DNA of 49,592 bases from NCBI GenBank assembly GCA_910578575.1, contig CAJTQP010000011.1:1-49592 (forward strand), in the 5' to 3' direction. The stretch comes from an uncultured Oscillospiraceae bacterium (GTDB lineage: Bacteria; Bacillota; Clostridia; Oscillospirales; Oscillospiraceae). Position 1 is the stretch's first letter; every line of letters starts with the position of its first letter. The position numbers and the translations under genes were made by a program. The notes under the pieces were generated by a model. It searched no databases and had not been told where the DNA came from. It was given only the letters and a program-made list of their open reading frames with translations. Positions 40,367 to 48,233 of this stretch are shown here, piece by piece.

Positions 40367-41638
40367 ATGTCTGACCTGACCTTGACCCGGCCCCTGTTGG
40401 AGGCCGCCAACGCGGCCAAAGCCGCCATTGCCTTCCTCCCCTCGGAGAAGAAGAAAGCCCTGCTGCTGACCATGGCTGACTGCCTGGAGGCGGATACCCA
40501 GACCATCCTGGAGGCCAACGCCGGGGACATCGCCGCCGTGGGGGACAGCATCTCCCCGGTGATGGTGGACCGCCTGCGCCTCACCGCCCCCCGGATCGCC
40601 GACATGGCCGCGGGGATGCGTGCGGTGGCGGCACTGCCGGACCCCATCAACCAGGTGCGCGCCTTCCATTGCCTGCCCAACGGGCTGGAGGTGCAAAAGC
40701 TCTCGGTGCCCCTGGGGGTCATTGCCATCATCTACGAATCCCGCCCCAACGTCACCTCCGACGCCGCCAGCCTGGCCCTGCAAGCCGGAAGCGCCTGCGT
40801 CCTGCGGGGGGGCAAGGAGTCCATCCGCTCCAACCGCGCCATCGTGGCGGCCCTCCACCGGGGGCTGGAGCGCTGCCAGCTCCCCACCGCCCTGGTGAGC
40901 CTGGTGACGGACACCAGCCACGACAGCGCCACAGAGCTGATGGAGGCGGTGGGTTACATCGACCTGCTCATTCCCCGCGGGGGGGCCGCCCTCATTGAAA
41001 CCTGCGTCCAGCGCTCCAAGGTCCCCTGCATCCAGACGGGGACGGGGATCTGCCACATCTTCGTGGACGAGAGCGCCGACCTGGACAAAGCCCTAGACAT
41101 CGTGGACAACGCCAAGACCAGCCGCCCCTCGGTGTGCAACGCCGCGGAGGTCTGCCTGGTAAACGCCGCCATCGCCCCGGAATTTCTCCCCCGGCTCCGG
41201 GCGCGTCTGGTGGACCAGCGCGCCGCCCAGGGCCTGCCCCCGGTGGAGCTGCGGCTGGATGCCGCCGCCCAGGCCATCATCCCCGGTACCCCCGCCACCC
41301 AGGAGGACTTCCACCGGGAGTTTTTGGACTATATCCTAGCGGTGAAGGTCGTGCCCGACGTGGAGGCGGCGGTGGCACACATCAACGGCCACTCCACCGG
41401 CCACAGCGAGGCCATCCTCACCGAGGACCTGAGCCGGGCCTATTACTTCTCCCACGCCGTGGACAGCGCAGCGGTGTACATCAACGCCTCCACCCGCTTC
41501 ACCGACGGGGGCCAGTTCGGCCTGGGCTGCGAGATGGGCATTTCCACCCAAAAGCTCCACGCCCGCGGCCCCATGGGCCTGGAGGAGCTCACCAGCTACA
41601 AGTATGTCATCTTGGGGGATGGACACACGCGCACATAA
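40367..41638 (+). CDS. proA: gamma-glutamyl phosphate reductase
   Basis: A 423-residue NADPH-dependent aldehyde dehydrogenase-fold enzyme converting gamma-glutamyl phosphate to glutamate semialdehyde, which cyclises on the way to proline. The catalytic Cys is in RPSVCNAAEVCLVN. Other family marks are LGVIAIIYESRPNVTSDAASLALQ, CVLRGGKESIRSN, HIFVDESADLDKA and a conserved end (NASTRFTDGGQFGLGCEMGIS). It is cotranscribed with proB; proC is not in the window. Confidence 0.97.
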   Translation: MSDLTLTRPLLEAANAAKAAIAFLPSEKKKALLLTMADCLEADTQTILEANAGDIAAVGDSISPVMVDRLRLTAPRIADMAAGMRAVAALPDPINQVRAFHCLPNGLEVQKLSVPLGVIAIIYESRPNVTSDAASLALQAGSACVLRGGKESIRSNRAIVAALHRGLERCQLPTALVSLVTDTSHDSATELMEAVGYIDLLIPRGGAALIETCVQRSKVPCIQTGTGICHIFVDESADLDKALDIVDNAKTSRPSVCNAAEVCLVNAAIAPEFLPRLRARLVDQRAAQGLPPVELRLDAAAQAIIPGTPATQEDFHREFLDYILAVKVVPDVEAAVAHINGHSTGHSEAILTEDLSRAYYFSHAVDSAAVYINASTRFTDGGQFGLGCEMGISTQKLHARGPMGLEELTSYKYVILGDGHTRT

Positions 41639-41671
41639 GGACAGATTCAACACAAAGGGAGGGGCCTTTTC

Positions 41672-42193
41672 ATGAAGGACTTTTTCTTGCGGCATTTGCC
41701 CCAACACACCATCGACGATGCCATCCAGCTCTGGGGCATCCTCAAGGGCCGGGATTTTCGCAGCCTATTCCTCCGGCCCACAGAGAACACCATCATCCAG
41801 CTCATCCGCTACGGCATCACCGGCGGGACCTCCTTCCTGGTGGATTATCTCCTGCTGTACTCCCTGGAACGCTCCGGGGCCCACTACCTCATCGCCGCCG
41901 CCCTGGCGTTTATCATGGGGATCCTGTGCAACTTCCTCCTCACCAAGTATTTCGCCTTCCGGGCGGTGGACGCGGCGGTGCGGCCCGGCGCGGAAGTGGT
42001 GGTCTTTGGGGCCATCTCCGCCGGGGGGCTGGGCTTGACCCTGCTCTTCCTCTACCTCTTCACCACCCACCTGCGCCTGCACCTGATGCTGGCCAAGTTC
42101 GTCAGCAGCCTGTTGGTGTTCGTGTGGAACTTCTCCGCCCGGAAGCTGTTCCTCTATCCGGGGCAGCCCCATGAGGAGACGGGGCGGGTTTGA
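41672..42193 (+). CDS. GtrA-like membrane protein
   Basis: A 173-residue protein. After a polar N-terminus of about 40 residues come four hydrophobic helices. The opening motif is LIRYGITGGTSFLVDYLLLYSLE and the mid motif is GILCNFLLTKYFAF, both typical of GtrA. The family flips or presents undecaprenyl-linked sugars for surface glycosylation. It lies 33 bp after proA with a GGAGGGG site, so probably in the proBA transcript, and is followed by a terminator. It could partner the GtrII-type enzyme at 20772, though they are 19 kb apart. Confidence 0.88.
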   Translation: MKDFFLRHLPQHTIDDAIQLWGILKGRDFRSLFLRPTENTIIQLIRYGITGGTSFLVDYLLLYSLERSGAHYLIAAALAFIMGILCNFLLTKYFAFRAVDAAVRPGAEVVVFGAISAGGLGLTLLFLYLFTTHLRLHLMLAKFVSSLLVFVWNFSARKLFLYPGQPHEETGRV

Positions 42194-42244
42194 AGGAACC
42201 GGGACCGATAGCGTCCCCCGCCCTTGGGCGGTATCTATGGAAAA

Positions 42245-42280
42245 ACCGCACGCTGCCCAAACAGCGTGCGGTCATTTTTT
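42245..42280 (+). terminator. terminator of the proBA-gtrA operon
   Basis: Stem ACCGCACGCT / AGCGTGCGGT with an 8-nt loop, then CATTTTTT. Confidence 0.92.
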
Positions 42281-42298
42281 GAAAGAAGGTGGTCCGAT

Positions 42299-42538
42299 AT
42301 GCACATCACACAAGAGACGGTACGTGACCCCGCGTGCATCGCGGCACTGGTGGAGATCTGGGAGAGCGCGGTGCGGGCCACCCACCACTTCCTCTCCCCG
42401 GAGGCCATCCTCCAAATCAAGGCATACGTCCCCCAGGCCGTGGGATTCTATCAGCACCTCGGCTTTCAAGTGTACCGCAGGACGCCGCTGGACGAGGAGG
42501 GGAACCCCTATCCCCTGTTGTACTTGCGCCGCCCCTAG
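42299..42538 (+). pseudogene. GNAT acetyltransferase with internal deletion
   Basis: The 79-residue frame joins the start of a GNAT protein (ALVEIWESAVRATHHFLS.E.I) directly to its end (AVGFYQHLGFQVYRRTPLDEEGNPYPLLYLR). The roughly 60 residues between, including the acetyl-CoA-binding loop (R/QxxGxG/A), are absent. Intact YjaB-like members are about 140 residues long. The join falls at VPQA-VGFYQ, where the normal protein would have NPQA-xGFY, suggesting recombination at a short repeat. The start and ribosome region remain, so a short product may still be made, but it cannot be catalytic. Its stop overlaps the convergent DUF3793 stop by 3 bp. Confidence 0.75.
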
Positions 42539-43086
42539 CTCTCCACCGCCAACCCCTCCAGCCCCTCGCCATTGGCCCGGCGGCGGCAGTAGCTCTCGGT
42601 ACAGGAGCGGTAGGCGGCAAAGCACTGGCGGGCGGCCTGGGCGTCGCCGTAGACCTTCCAGCAGCCGGTGAACTTACAGGCCCGCCCCTGGTGGCAGATG
42701 AAACCCTGGACGTCCTCTGGGGGGTAGCCCAGGAAGAGGCCGATCTCATGGGGGAAGCCCTCCCCCGCCGCCAGGCGCCGCCGCAGCTCCCGCAGGCAGG
42801 GGAGGACCTGGCAGCCGGGGTAGCCCGCCTGGTCCAGCAGCGCCTGGGCGGTCTGGTCCCGAAGGTCCCGCCCCAGCCGGTCCGGGCGGAAGAGGTACAA
42901 CAGGGCCCGCCCCTCCTCCAGGCGCAGGGGCAGCAGCCGCAGGCCACGGGGCACCAACAGCTGGTTGGCCCACCGCAGGTCCCGGAGCAGATCGGCGCGG
43001 TGGGCCAGGCGGCAGGGGAAGAGGTTGGCGGTTTTCAAGCCCGCCAGGGTGGGGGCCCCCTGGCGGATCAACTGGTCGGCAAACAT
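42535..43086 (-). CDS. DUF3793 family protein
   Basis: A 183-residue protein. FPHEIGLFLGYPPEDVQGFI, then GCWKVYGDAQAARQCF, then YRSCTESY are diagnostic of DUF3793, a Clostridial family usually found near flavodoxin or ferrous-iron uptake genes. Several Cys residues (C at CHQGRAC, C in FTGC, SCTESYC) could bind metal. Its ATG abuts the TGA of the upstream DUF2325 gene, so translation is coupled. The function is unproven; a link to iron handling is inferred from recalled neighbourhoods and from the upstream palindrome. Confidence 0.85.
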   Translation of the reverse strand: MFADQLIRQGAPTLAGLKTANLFPCRLAHRADLLRDLRWANQLLVPRGLRLLPLRLEEGRALLYLFRPDRLGRDLRDQTAQALLDQAGYPGCQVLPCLRELRRRLAAGEGFPHEIGLFLGYPPEDVQGFICHQGRACKFTGCWKVYGDAQAARQCFAAYRSCTESYCRRRANGEGLEGLAVES

Positions 43087-43374
43087 TCAGCCCGCCGCCG
43101 TGTGGGTCTGGAGGACGCCCCGGAGGGCGGACATGGAGCTGGAGCGCACCCGCGCCACCACGGTGCTGCCGCCACGGGTCTCGTTGAGGGCGTTTTGCAC
43201 CATCTTGTGGGAGATGGTGTCGGTGAACAGCACCAGCAGGTCCGGCTGGCCCAGGCGGCCTTTGAGGGTGCCGCCCATTTTGGGGATGACCTTGGCGGAG
43301 CAGTCGAAGGACTGGCACAGCTCCTTGTACTTGCGGACCATACACTCGTTTCCGCCTAAAATGACAACGCTCAT
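43087..43374 (-). CDS. DUF2325 domain protein
   Basis: A 95-residue protein beginning MSVVILGGNECMVRKYKELC and continuing LLVLFTDTISHKMVQNAL, which is the DUF2325 pattern: a small Rossmann-like alpha/beta fold with conserved GG and FTD positions. ATG 43374 follows AAAGGAGTT; the longer frame upstream runs across the operator. It precedes DUF3793 with no gap. A GTTAG-N6-CTAAC palindrome lies 19 bp upstream of the start. Confidence 0.85.
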   Translation of the reverse strand: MSVVILGGNECMVRKYKELCQSFDCSAKVIPKMGGTLKGRLGQPDLLVLFTDTISHKMVQNALNETRGGSTVVARVRSSSMSALRGVLQTHTAAG

Positions 43375-43392
43375 GGGAACTCCTTTCTGGGT

Positions 43393-43408
43393 GTTAGTTT
43401 TTGCTAAC
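43393..43408. promoter_or_regulatory. operator-like palindrome GTTAG-N6-CTAAC, DUF2325 side
   Basis: GTTAG-tttttg-CTAAC directly upstream of the DUF2325 ribosome site. The half-sites resemble those of DtxR/IdeR-type metal repressors (GTTAG..CTAAC), but the 6-nt gap differs from the usual spacing. Confidence 0.5.
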
Positions 43409-43492
43409 CGTTCTGGAAATATCCTGTCCCTAGGAGACGTACAAACGGTCAAAAAAGTAGTTTGCTCTATGGAACGGAAGCGGGGACACCAT

Positions 43493-43643
43493 GGGCCGGC
43501 GAGGGCGCCGGCCCCTACCAGGACACGCCGATGGTTTCACCGCCCCTTGGTTCACAATGGACGTGGTTGGGTGCTTCCCTGTGAACCCCACTTATTTTGT
43601 GGGCACCTACGTTGGATGTAGGGGCCGCCCCCCTAGGCGGCCC
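43493..43643 (+). repeat. dispersed palindromic-ended repeat, copy D (forward)
   Basis: A 151-bp element with ends GGGCCGGCGAGGGCGCCGGC..CCTAC and GTAGGGGCCGCC..GGCGGCCC. It is closest to copy B, sharing the stretch CCCCTTGGTTCACAATGGAC. It lies between the two GTTAG palindromes. Confidence 0.85.
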
Positions 43644-43766
43644 GCAGGGCTTTGCCCACTTCTTTGACCCGCTGAACATCCCTTGGGGACGTGGGTGTTG
43701 TAAATAGTGTGCCCAGAACGCCGGAGGGCTTGCAGGGAATTGCTGGGGGAACTGGGCTGCTTTTTA

Positions 43767-43782
43767 GTTAGCATACACTAAC
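43767..43782. promoter_or_regulatory. operator-like palindrome GTTAG-N6-CTAAC, HAAS side
   Basis: GTTAG-catacA-CTAAC, with one further matching base on each side (AGTTAG / CTAACT). Second copy of the motif found at 43393; 36 bp upstream of the -35 box of the HAAS gene. Confidence 0.5.
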
Positions 43783-43817
43783 TCGTGGAAATTGTCAAGA
43801 GAAACGGAACAACCGTC

Positions 43818-43846
43818 TTGTTTTTTTCTGCCGCTTCTGCTATGAT
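43818..43846 (+). promoter_or_regulatory. promoter of the HAAS-PadR operon
   Basis: TTGTTT, 17-nt spacer, TATGAT. A short inverted pair CTACT / AGTAG follows at about 43855-43875, before the ribosome site. Confidence 0.65.
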
Positions 43847-43891
43847 AGAGAAAACTACTATATTTTTCACAGTAGATAAGGAGGAGTACCC

Positions 43892-44722
43892 ATGAAGCAA
43901 AGCTATCTCGATCAGATCACCCGCGCCGCCCGCTGGCGTCTGCCCCCGGCGGAGGCCAAAGAGGTGGTGGAGGACTACCAGGACTTGTTGACGGAAGACG
44001 CCCGGTCAGAGGCAGATTTGCGCCGGGAGGTGGGGGAGCCGGTGGAGGTGGTGCGGCAGTTGGAGCAGGGGAAAAGCTACCGCAGCTGGTTGATGACCTT
44101 TGGCCTGATGACCGCTTGCCTGCTGCTGCCGGCACTGAGTGCCCTGCTGAACACGCTGTCGACCCTGGGCATCCAGTATGGCGATCTATTTCTGCCGGCA
44201 CTGGATGCGCTGTGGAACCTTTTCAACAGCCATGGGCTGGCCGTACCGGTACAACTGGGGTTTCTGCTGCTGGGCCTGGGCACTGCCCTTTGGGCCCGGC
44301 CCCAGGGGATGCGGGAAGGCCCCCTGCCCAAGGCCGTGCTGCCGTTGCTCCTGGTGCAGCTCCTGGGCATCGCAAGCTTTTGGTTCCTGTTCTGGCAGAT
44401 CGTAACGGTCCCGGCGGGGTCGTGGCTGACCACGGTGTCCTTTGAACAGGCAATGGCCATCCACGCAGGTCTGCGGGTCTGGGGCTTTCTGCTGGCGCTG
44501 TTGGGCTTGCCCGCTTTGGTGCGTTTCCGGATGTGGGACCGCCGCTGGCTGGCGGTGTATGTGCTGGGGCTGACGGTGTCGGTGTTGTGCATGGCGGTGA
44601 TGGGCCTGCTGAGCAGCCTGAATTTGGACCTCACTGTGGCAGGCTGGTGGAAGCCTTTCCTGGTGGAGTATGGCGTGCTCACCGGCCTGGGCCTGGTGGG
44701 AACGGGGGTTGCCCTGTGCTGA
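43892..44722 (+). CDS. HAAS/DUF1700 family membrane protein
   Basis: A 276-residue protein. The N-terminal ~65 residues (YLDQITRAARWRLPPAEAKEVVEDYQDLLTE...GEPVEVVRQLE) form the helical HAAS/DUF1700 domain, which is followed by six or seven hydrophobic helices. Such proteins are almost always encoded beside a PadR repressor and are thought to transmit membrane or wall signals. ATG 43892 follows AAGGAGGAG. Here PadR follows rather than precedes, overlapping by 7 nt. Confidence 0.85.
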   Translation: MKQSYLDQITRAARWRLPPAEAKEVVEDYQDLLTEDARSEADLRREVGEPVEVVRQLEQGKSYRSWLMTFGLMTACLLLPALSALLNTLSTLGIQYGDLFLPALDALWNLFNSHGLAVPVQLGFLLLGLGTALWARPQGMREGPLPKAVLPLLLVQLLGIASFWFLFWQIVTVPAGSWLTTVSFEQAMAIHAGLRVWGFLLALLGLPALVRFRMWDRRWLAVYVLGLTVSVLCMAVMGLLSSLNLDLTVAGWWKPFLVEYGVLTGLGLVGTGVALC

Positions 44723-45018
44723 AAAAAGAACTCATCGAACTGTGTCTGCTCCACCTTCTCACCCAGGCGGACTGCTACGGCTACGAGCTCCTGGGACAGC
44801 TGCGAGAAGGCTTTCCCGACACCCAGGAGAGCGCCGTCTACGCCCTGCTCCGGGGGCTGTGCCGGGAGGGGTATACCCAACAGTACCAGGGGGAGACTTC
44901 TGGGGGACCCACCCGGAAATATTACCGCATCACCCCGGCGGGGCAGGAGAAATACGTTCAGCTTCTGGCCCTATGGCGGCTGCTGCGGGACGCGGTGGCG
45001 GGGCTGGGGGTGGAATGA
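44716..45018 (+). CDS. PadR family transcriptional regulator
   Basis: A 100-residue winged-helix protein. LKKELIELCLLHLLTQADCYGYELLGQLREGFPDTQESAVYALLRGLCREGY matches the PadR N-terminal domain, and the wing GGPTRKYYRITPAG is canonical. The start is GTG 44716, inside the end of the HAAS gene, preceded by GGGGGT; no ATG fits. It probably represses its own HAAS-PadR operon. Confidence 0.92.
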   Translation: MLKKELIELCLLHLLTQADCYGYELLGQLREGFPDTQESAVYALLRGLCREGYTQQYQGETSGGPTRKYYRITPAGQEKYVQLLALWRLLRDAVAGLGVE

Positions 45019-45085
45019 GACGGTTCCCTTTTCCCCAAAATTGTGGTATGCTGGGTGAGACCAACTTTCAGGAAGGAGACCACCC

Positions 45086-45355
45086 ATGGACCTGACCGGA
45101 CGCCACTACACCTGGTTCCAAAACCGGGCGTGCGAATACTTCCCCTGCCACGACGATGTCTCCGAGGAGGAGTTCAACTGCCTCTTCTGCTACTGCCCCC
45201 TCTACCGGGCACCAAACTGCGGGGGGGCCTTTGTGGTGAAGAACGGGGTGAAGAACTGTTCTTACTGCCTGCTGCCCCACAACAAGGAGAGCTTCGCCTA
45301 CATCGCCGCCAAGCTGCGAGAGGAGAACATGTTCCCGGAAAAACCAAAACCCTGA
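45086..45355 (+). CDS. cysteine-rich small domain protein
   Basis: An 89-residue protein with nine Cys: C in NRACEYFPC, then CLFCYCPLY, NCGG and NCSYC. These are arranged as in the cysteine-rich small domain family, which is found near cobalamin and metal genes and probably binds zinc or an iron-sulfur cluster. ATG 45086 follows GGAAGGAGACC. A -10-like TATGCT preceded by TGTGG lies about 35 bp upstream, with a weak -35 box. A long GC stem follows the gene. Function unproven. Confidence 0.85.
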   Translation: MDLTGRHYTWFQNRACEYFPCHDDVSEEEFNCLFCYCPLYRAPNCGGAFVVKNGVKNCSYCLLPHNKESFAYIAAKLREENMFPEKPKP

Positions 45356-45367
45356 GCGGCACCAAAG

Positions 45368-45425
45368 CCGCGCCCCCTGGGCAAAACAGCAGCCTTGCTG
45401 TCCTGCCCAGGGGGCGCGGTGTTTT
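45368..45425. terminator. terminator between convergent Cys-rich gene and aroQ
   Basis: Stem CCGCGCCCCCTGGGC (45368-45382) / GCCCAGGGGGCGCGG (45405-45419), 15 bp perfect. The loop carries its own ACAGC/GCTGT hairpin. GTGTTTT follows. Confidence 0.85.
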
Positions 45426-45431
45426 GGGGGC

Positions 45432-45869
45432 TTATTGCCCTTTCAAGTAGTCTTTCAAGTATAGGATCGCCTGGCGGTAGCCCTCCAATCCCAGGCCCAT
45501 GTAAGTCTTGACGCAGGCCATCCCGGCGTAGGAGACCTGGCGGAAGTCCTCCCGCTTGGACACGTCGGAGATGTGGACCTCCACCGCCGGCAGGGCCACG
45601 GCCTTCAGGGCGTCCAGAATGGCCACGCTGGTGTGGGTATAGGCGGCGGGGTTGATGACGATGCCGTCCGCCTGGCCCAGAGCCGACTGGATCTTGTCCA
45701 CCAGGGCCCCCTCGTGGTTGGACTGGAAGATCTCCACGTCGATGCCCTCCTGGCGGCAGGTGTCCTCCACCAGGGCGGTGAGGGCGGCGTAGTTTTGTTT
45801 TCCATAGAGCTCCGGCTCCCGGACCCCTAAGAGGTTCAGGTTGGGGCCGTTAAGGACGAAAAGCTTCAT
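45432..45869 (-). CDS. aroQ: 3-dehydroquinate dehydratase, type II
   Basis: A 145-residue enzyme that dehydrates 3-dehydroquinate to 3-dehydroshikimate in the shikimate pathway. NGPNLNLLGVREPELYG supplies the active-site loop with the catalytic Tyr. QSNHEGALVDKI, NPAAYTHTSVAI and VEVHISDVSKREDFR follow as in the dodecameric type II family. It overlaps the end of the aroE-aroK fusion by 20 nt and is the last gene of the aromatic operon. Confidence 0.97.
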   Translation of the reverse strand: MKLFVLNGPNLNLLGVREPELYGKQNYAALTALVEDTCRQEGIDVEIFQSNHEGALVDKIQSALGQADGIVINPAAYTHTSVAILDALKAVALPAVEVHISDVSKREDFRQVSYAGMACVKTYMGLGLEGYRQAILYLKDYLKGQ

Positions 45870-47091
45870 AAGCTGCCTCCACGTTCTTGGCCACCTGCAC
45901 CGGGTCCGCGTCGTTGGGGACGATGAGGTCCGCGAAGCGGCGGTACTTGGGCAGGCGCATGGTGTACATATCCTGCAAATTGCCCCGGAGGGACAGGGGG
46001 CGGCCCTTCTTGGGCAGCTTGGACAGCTCCCGCTCCAGGAAGATGATGGTGCCGTTCTGGTGGAGCAGGGGGTAGTTCTCCCCGCGGGTGACGCAGCCGC
46101 CTCCGGTGGAGATCACCAGGCCGGATTCCTTGCCCAGGACGGACAGGAGGGCGGTCTCCTCGGCCCGGAAGGCCTCCTCCCCCTGGCGGTTGATGAAGTC
46201 CGCGCAGGAGACCCCAAAGTGCTCCTCCAACTTCTGGTCGCAGTCGATGAAGGGGTGGTCCAGGAGCTTGGCCAGCTCCCGGCCGATGGTGCTCTTGCCG
46301 CAGCCGGGCATCCCGATGAGGACCCGGTTCTCCTTCCGGTGGCAGAGGGTGTGATAGGCCCCCTCCGCCCGGATGGAGGGGAAGGTGGAGCCGGTGAAGA
46401 TCTGGGCGGCGTAGCGGGCCTGCTCCACCAGCATGAACATGCCCCCCAGGTGGGGGATGCCCAGGGCCTCCGCCTGTTGGAGCAGGACGGTGCGGGCGGG
46501 GTTGTAGATCAGGTCCAGGACCCCCTCGCAGTTTGGGAATTTTCGTAAGTCGATGAGGGCGGCGGAGGTGTTGGGGTACATCCCCACAGGGGTGGCGTTG
46601 ACGATCACCTGGGCGTCCCGGTGCTGGTCCAGGTTGCCATAGTTGCTGCTTCCGGAGCGGGAGACCACCACGATCTCCTTGGCCCCCTGCTTTTCCAGCA
46701 CGTACTGCACCGACAGGCTGGCCCCCCCAGAGCCCAGGACCAGGCATTTCCGGTCCCGGATGGGGATGCGGCTCTTCCAGACCATGCCCTCGAAACCGGC
46801 GGCATCGGTGTTGTCCCCAAAAAGGCTGCCGTCGGGACGCTTCACCACGGTGTTGACGCTGCCGATGGCCTCGGCGGCCTCGCTGAGCTGGTCGCACACC
46901 GCCATCACCGTGGTCTTATAGGGTATGGTTACATTGAGCCCATGGAAATTCCGGGCCCGGAGGAAGTCCCCCAGGTCGCCGGGGGCGATCTCAAAGAGCT
47001 CATAACTATAGTCGCCAAAGAGGGCGTGAAGTTCGGGAGAGTAGCTGTGGCTCAGCTTTTCCCCCAACAGTCCGTAGCGCCGCTGCATCAT
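45850..47091 (-). CDS. aroE-aroK: bifunctional shikimate dehydrogenase / shikimate kinase
   Basis: A 413-residue fusion. Residues 1 to about 245 are AroE: GEKLSHSYSPELHALFG binds shikimate, NVTIPYKTTVM has the catalytic Lys, GDNTDAAGF the catalytic Asp, and VLGSGGASLSVQYVL the NADP fold. Residues about 257-413 are AroK: the P-loop is IGMPGCGKSTIGREL, then FIDCDQKLEE, STGGGCVTRG and RPLSLRG. The enzyme reduces 3-dehydroshikimate to shikimate and phosphorylates it. Both active sites look intact. The gene overlaps its upstream neighbour pheA by 4 nt (ATGA). Confidence 0.95.
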   Translation of the reverse strand: MMQRRYGLLGEKLSHSYSPELHALFGDYSYELFEIAPGDLGDFLRARNFHGLNVTIPYKTTVMAVCDQLSEAAEAIGSVNTVVKRPDGSLFGDNTDAAGFEGMVWKSRIPIRDRKCLVLGSGGASLSVQYVLEKQGAKEIVVVSRSGSSNYGNLDQHRDAQVIVNATPVGMYPNTSAALIDLRKFPNCEGVLDLIYNPARTVLLQQAEALGIPHLGGMFMLVEQARYAAQIFTGSTFPSIRAEGAYHTLCHRKENRVLIGMPGCGKSTIGRELAKLLDHPFIDCDQKLEEHFGVSCADFINRQGEEAFRAEETALLSVLGKESGLVISTGGGCVTRGENYPLLHQNGTIIFLERELSKLPKKGRPLSLRGNLQDMYTMRLPKYRRFADLIVPNDADPVQVAKNVEAAYEAFRP

Positions 47092-48233
47092 ACCACCTCG
47101 CTGTAGCTGCCTAAGTATTGGAAGTCCTCACAGATCGTGGTCAGGTCGTCCACCATGCGGATGAACTCCTCAGAGTACACGGAGGTCTCCAAATCGAAAT
47201 AGAACATGAATTCAAAGTCCCGGCCGGGAAGGACACGGCTCTCCAGCTTGATGAGGTTCAGGCCCAGGGCGTAGAAGCGGGCCAGGACCTGGTAGAGGGA
47301 GCCGGGCCGGTGGGGCAGGGAGACCATGAGGCTGGTCTTGTCCGCACCGGGGAAGATCTGCAACTTTTTGGAGATGCAGATGAAGCGGGTGTAGTTGTCC
47401 CCCCGGTCCTGGATGTCCGCGGCCAGGCGCTCCAGGGCGTAGAGGGCGATGCAGTTGTGGGAGCAGATCGCCGCCACGTCCTCCCGGCTGGACTCCGCCA
47501 CGGCCTGGGCGGCGGCGGCGGTGTTCTCGCAGGGGGTGACCTTCACGTCCTTGCCCAGCTTTTCCAAAAAGGCGCTGCACTGGCTGATGGCCTGGGGGTG
47601 GGAGAAGATCTCCCGGATGTCCTCCAGCTTGGTGCCCCGCTTGGCCAGCAGGTTGTGGTCCACCTTCAGCCGGGTGGAGCGGACGATCTTGAACTTGTGG
47701 TCCTGCATCAGGTCATAGACCTGGTTGACGGAACCGGCGGTGCTGTTCTCCAGGGGCAGCACGCCGTAGTCGCAAAAGCCGTTCTCGATGGCGGTAAAGA
47801 CGCTCTCGAAGCTGCCAAAATACATCACCTGGGGCCGCTGGAAGAGCTTGTCGCAGGCCAGTTGGGAATAGGCCCCCTCCACCCCCTGGCAGGCCACGGT
47901 GGCGCGGGGGGGGAAGAGCTGGGGGGTGTTCTCCATGGCCTCCTGGATCTCCCTGCGCAGGGGGGAGGGGGTGGGGTTCAGGGCGCTCTGGTAGCTGCGG
48001 CTGAGCTCAAAGAGCATGGACCAGAGGAAGTAGCCGTACTGCTGGAGCTCCGGGGGGAGCTTGCCGGACACGTCCTCCAGCTTGGTGCGCTCCCTGGACA
48101 CGTCCAACACCGGCAGGTCGCTGGCCTGCTTGGCCTGGCTCACCTGGGCCACCAGGGACATGCGCTCCTGGAAGGCTTTTAATAAGACGTCGTCTACCAC
48201 GTCGATTTCTTTTCTCAGTTCTTCTAAAGTCAT
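47088..48233 (-). CDS. pheA: bifunctional chorismate mutase / prephenate dehydratase (P-protein)
   Basis: A 381-residue enzyme. The chorismate mutase AroQ-type helices fill about 1-85 (LEELRKEIDVVDDVLLKAFQERM). Prephenate dehydratase covers about 108-285 (VACQGVEGAYSQLA; LPLENSTAGSVNQVYDLM; the TRF motif in NYTRFICISKK). The ACT regulatory domain follows (TSLMVSLPHRPGSLYQVLARFYALGLNLIKLESRV), so feedback inhibition by phenylalanine is expected. It converts chorismate to phenylpyruvate. ATGA overlap with aroC upstream. Confidence 0.97.
   Translation of the reverse strand: MTLEELRKEIDVVDDVLLKAFQERMSLVAQVSQAKQASDLPVLDVSRERTKLEDVSGKLPPELQQYGYFLWSMLFELSRSYQSALNPTPSPLRREIQEAMENTPQLFPPRATVACQGVEGAYSQLACDKLFQRPQVMYFGSFESVFTAIENGFCDYGVLPLENSTAGSVNQVYDLMQDHKFKIVRSTRLKVDHNLLAKRGTKLEDIREIFSHPQAISQCSAFLEKLGKDVKVTPCENTAAAAQAVAESSREDVAAICSHNCIALYALERLAADIQDRGDNYTRFICISKKLQIFPGADKTSLMVSLPHRPGSLYQVLARFYALGLNLIKLESRVLPGRDFEFMFYFDLETSVYSEEFIRMVDDLTTICEDFQYLGSYSEVV

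Noticed and set aside
47118..48182. 354-codon plus-strand frame antisense to pheA
   Set aside because: Shadow of a clear P-protein; composition is typical of GC-rich antisense frames.
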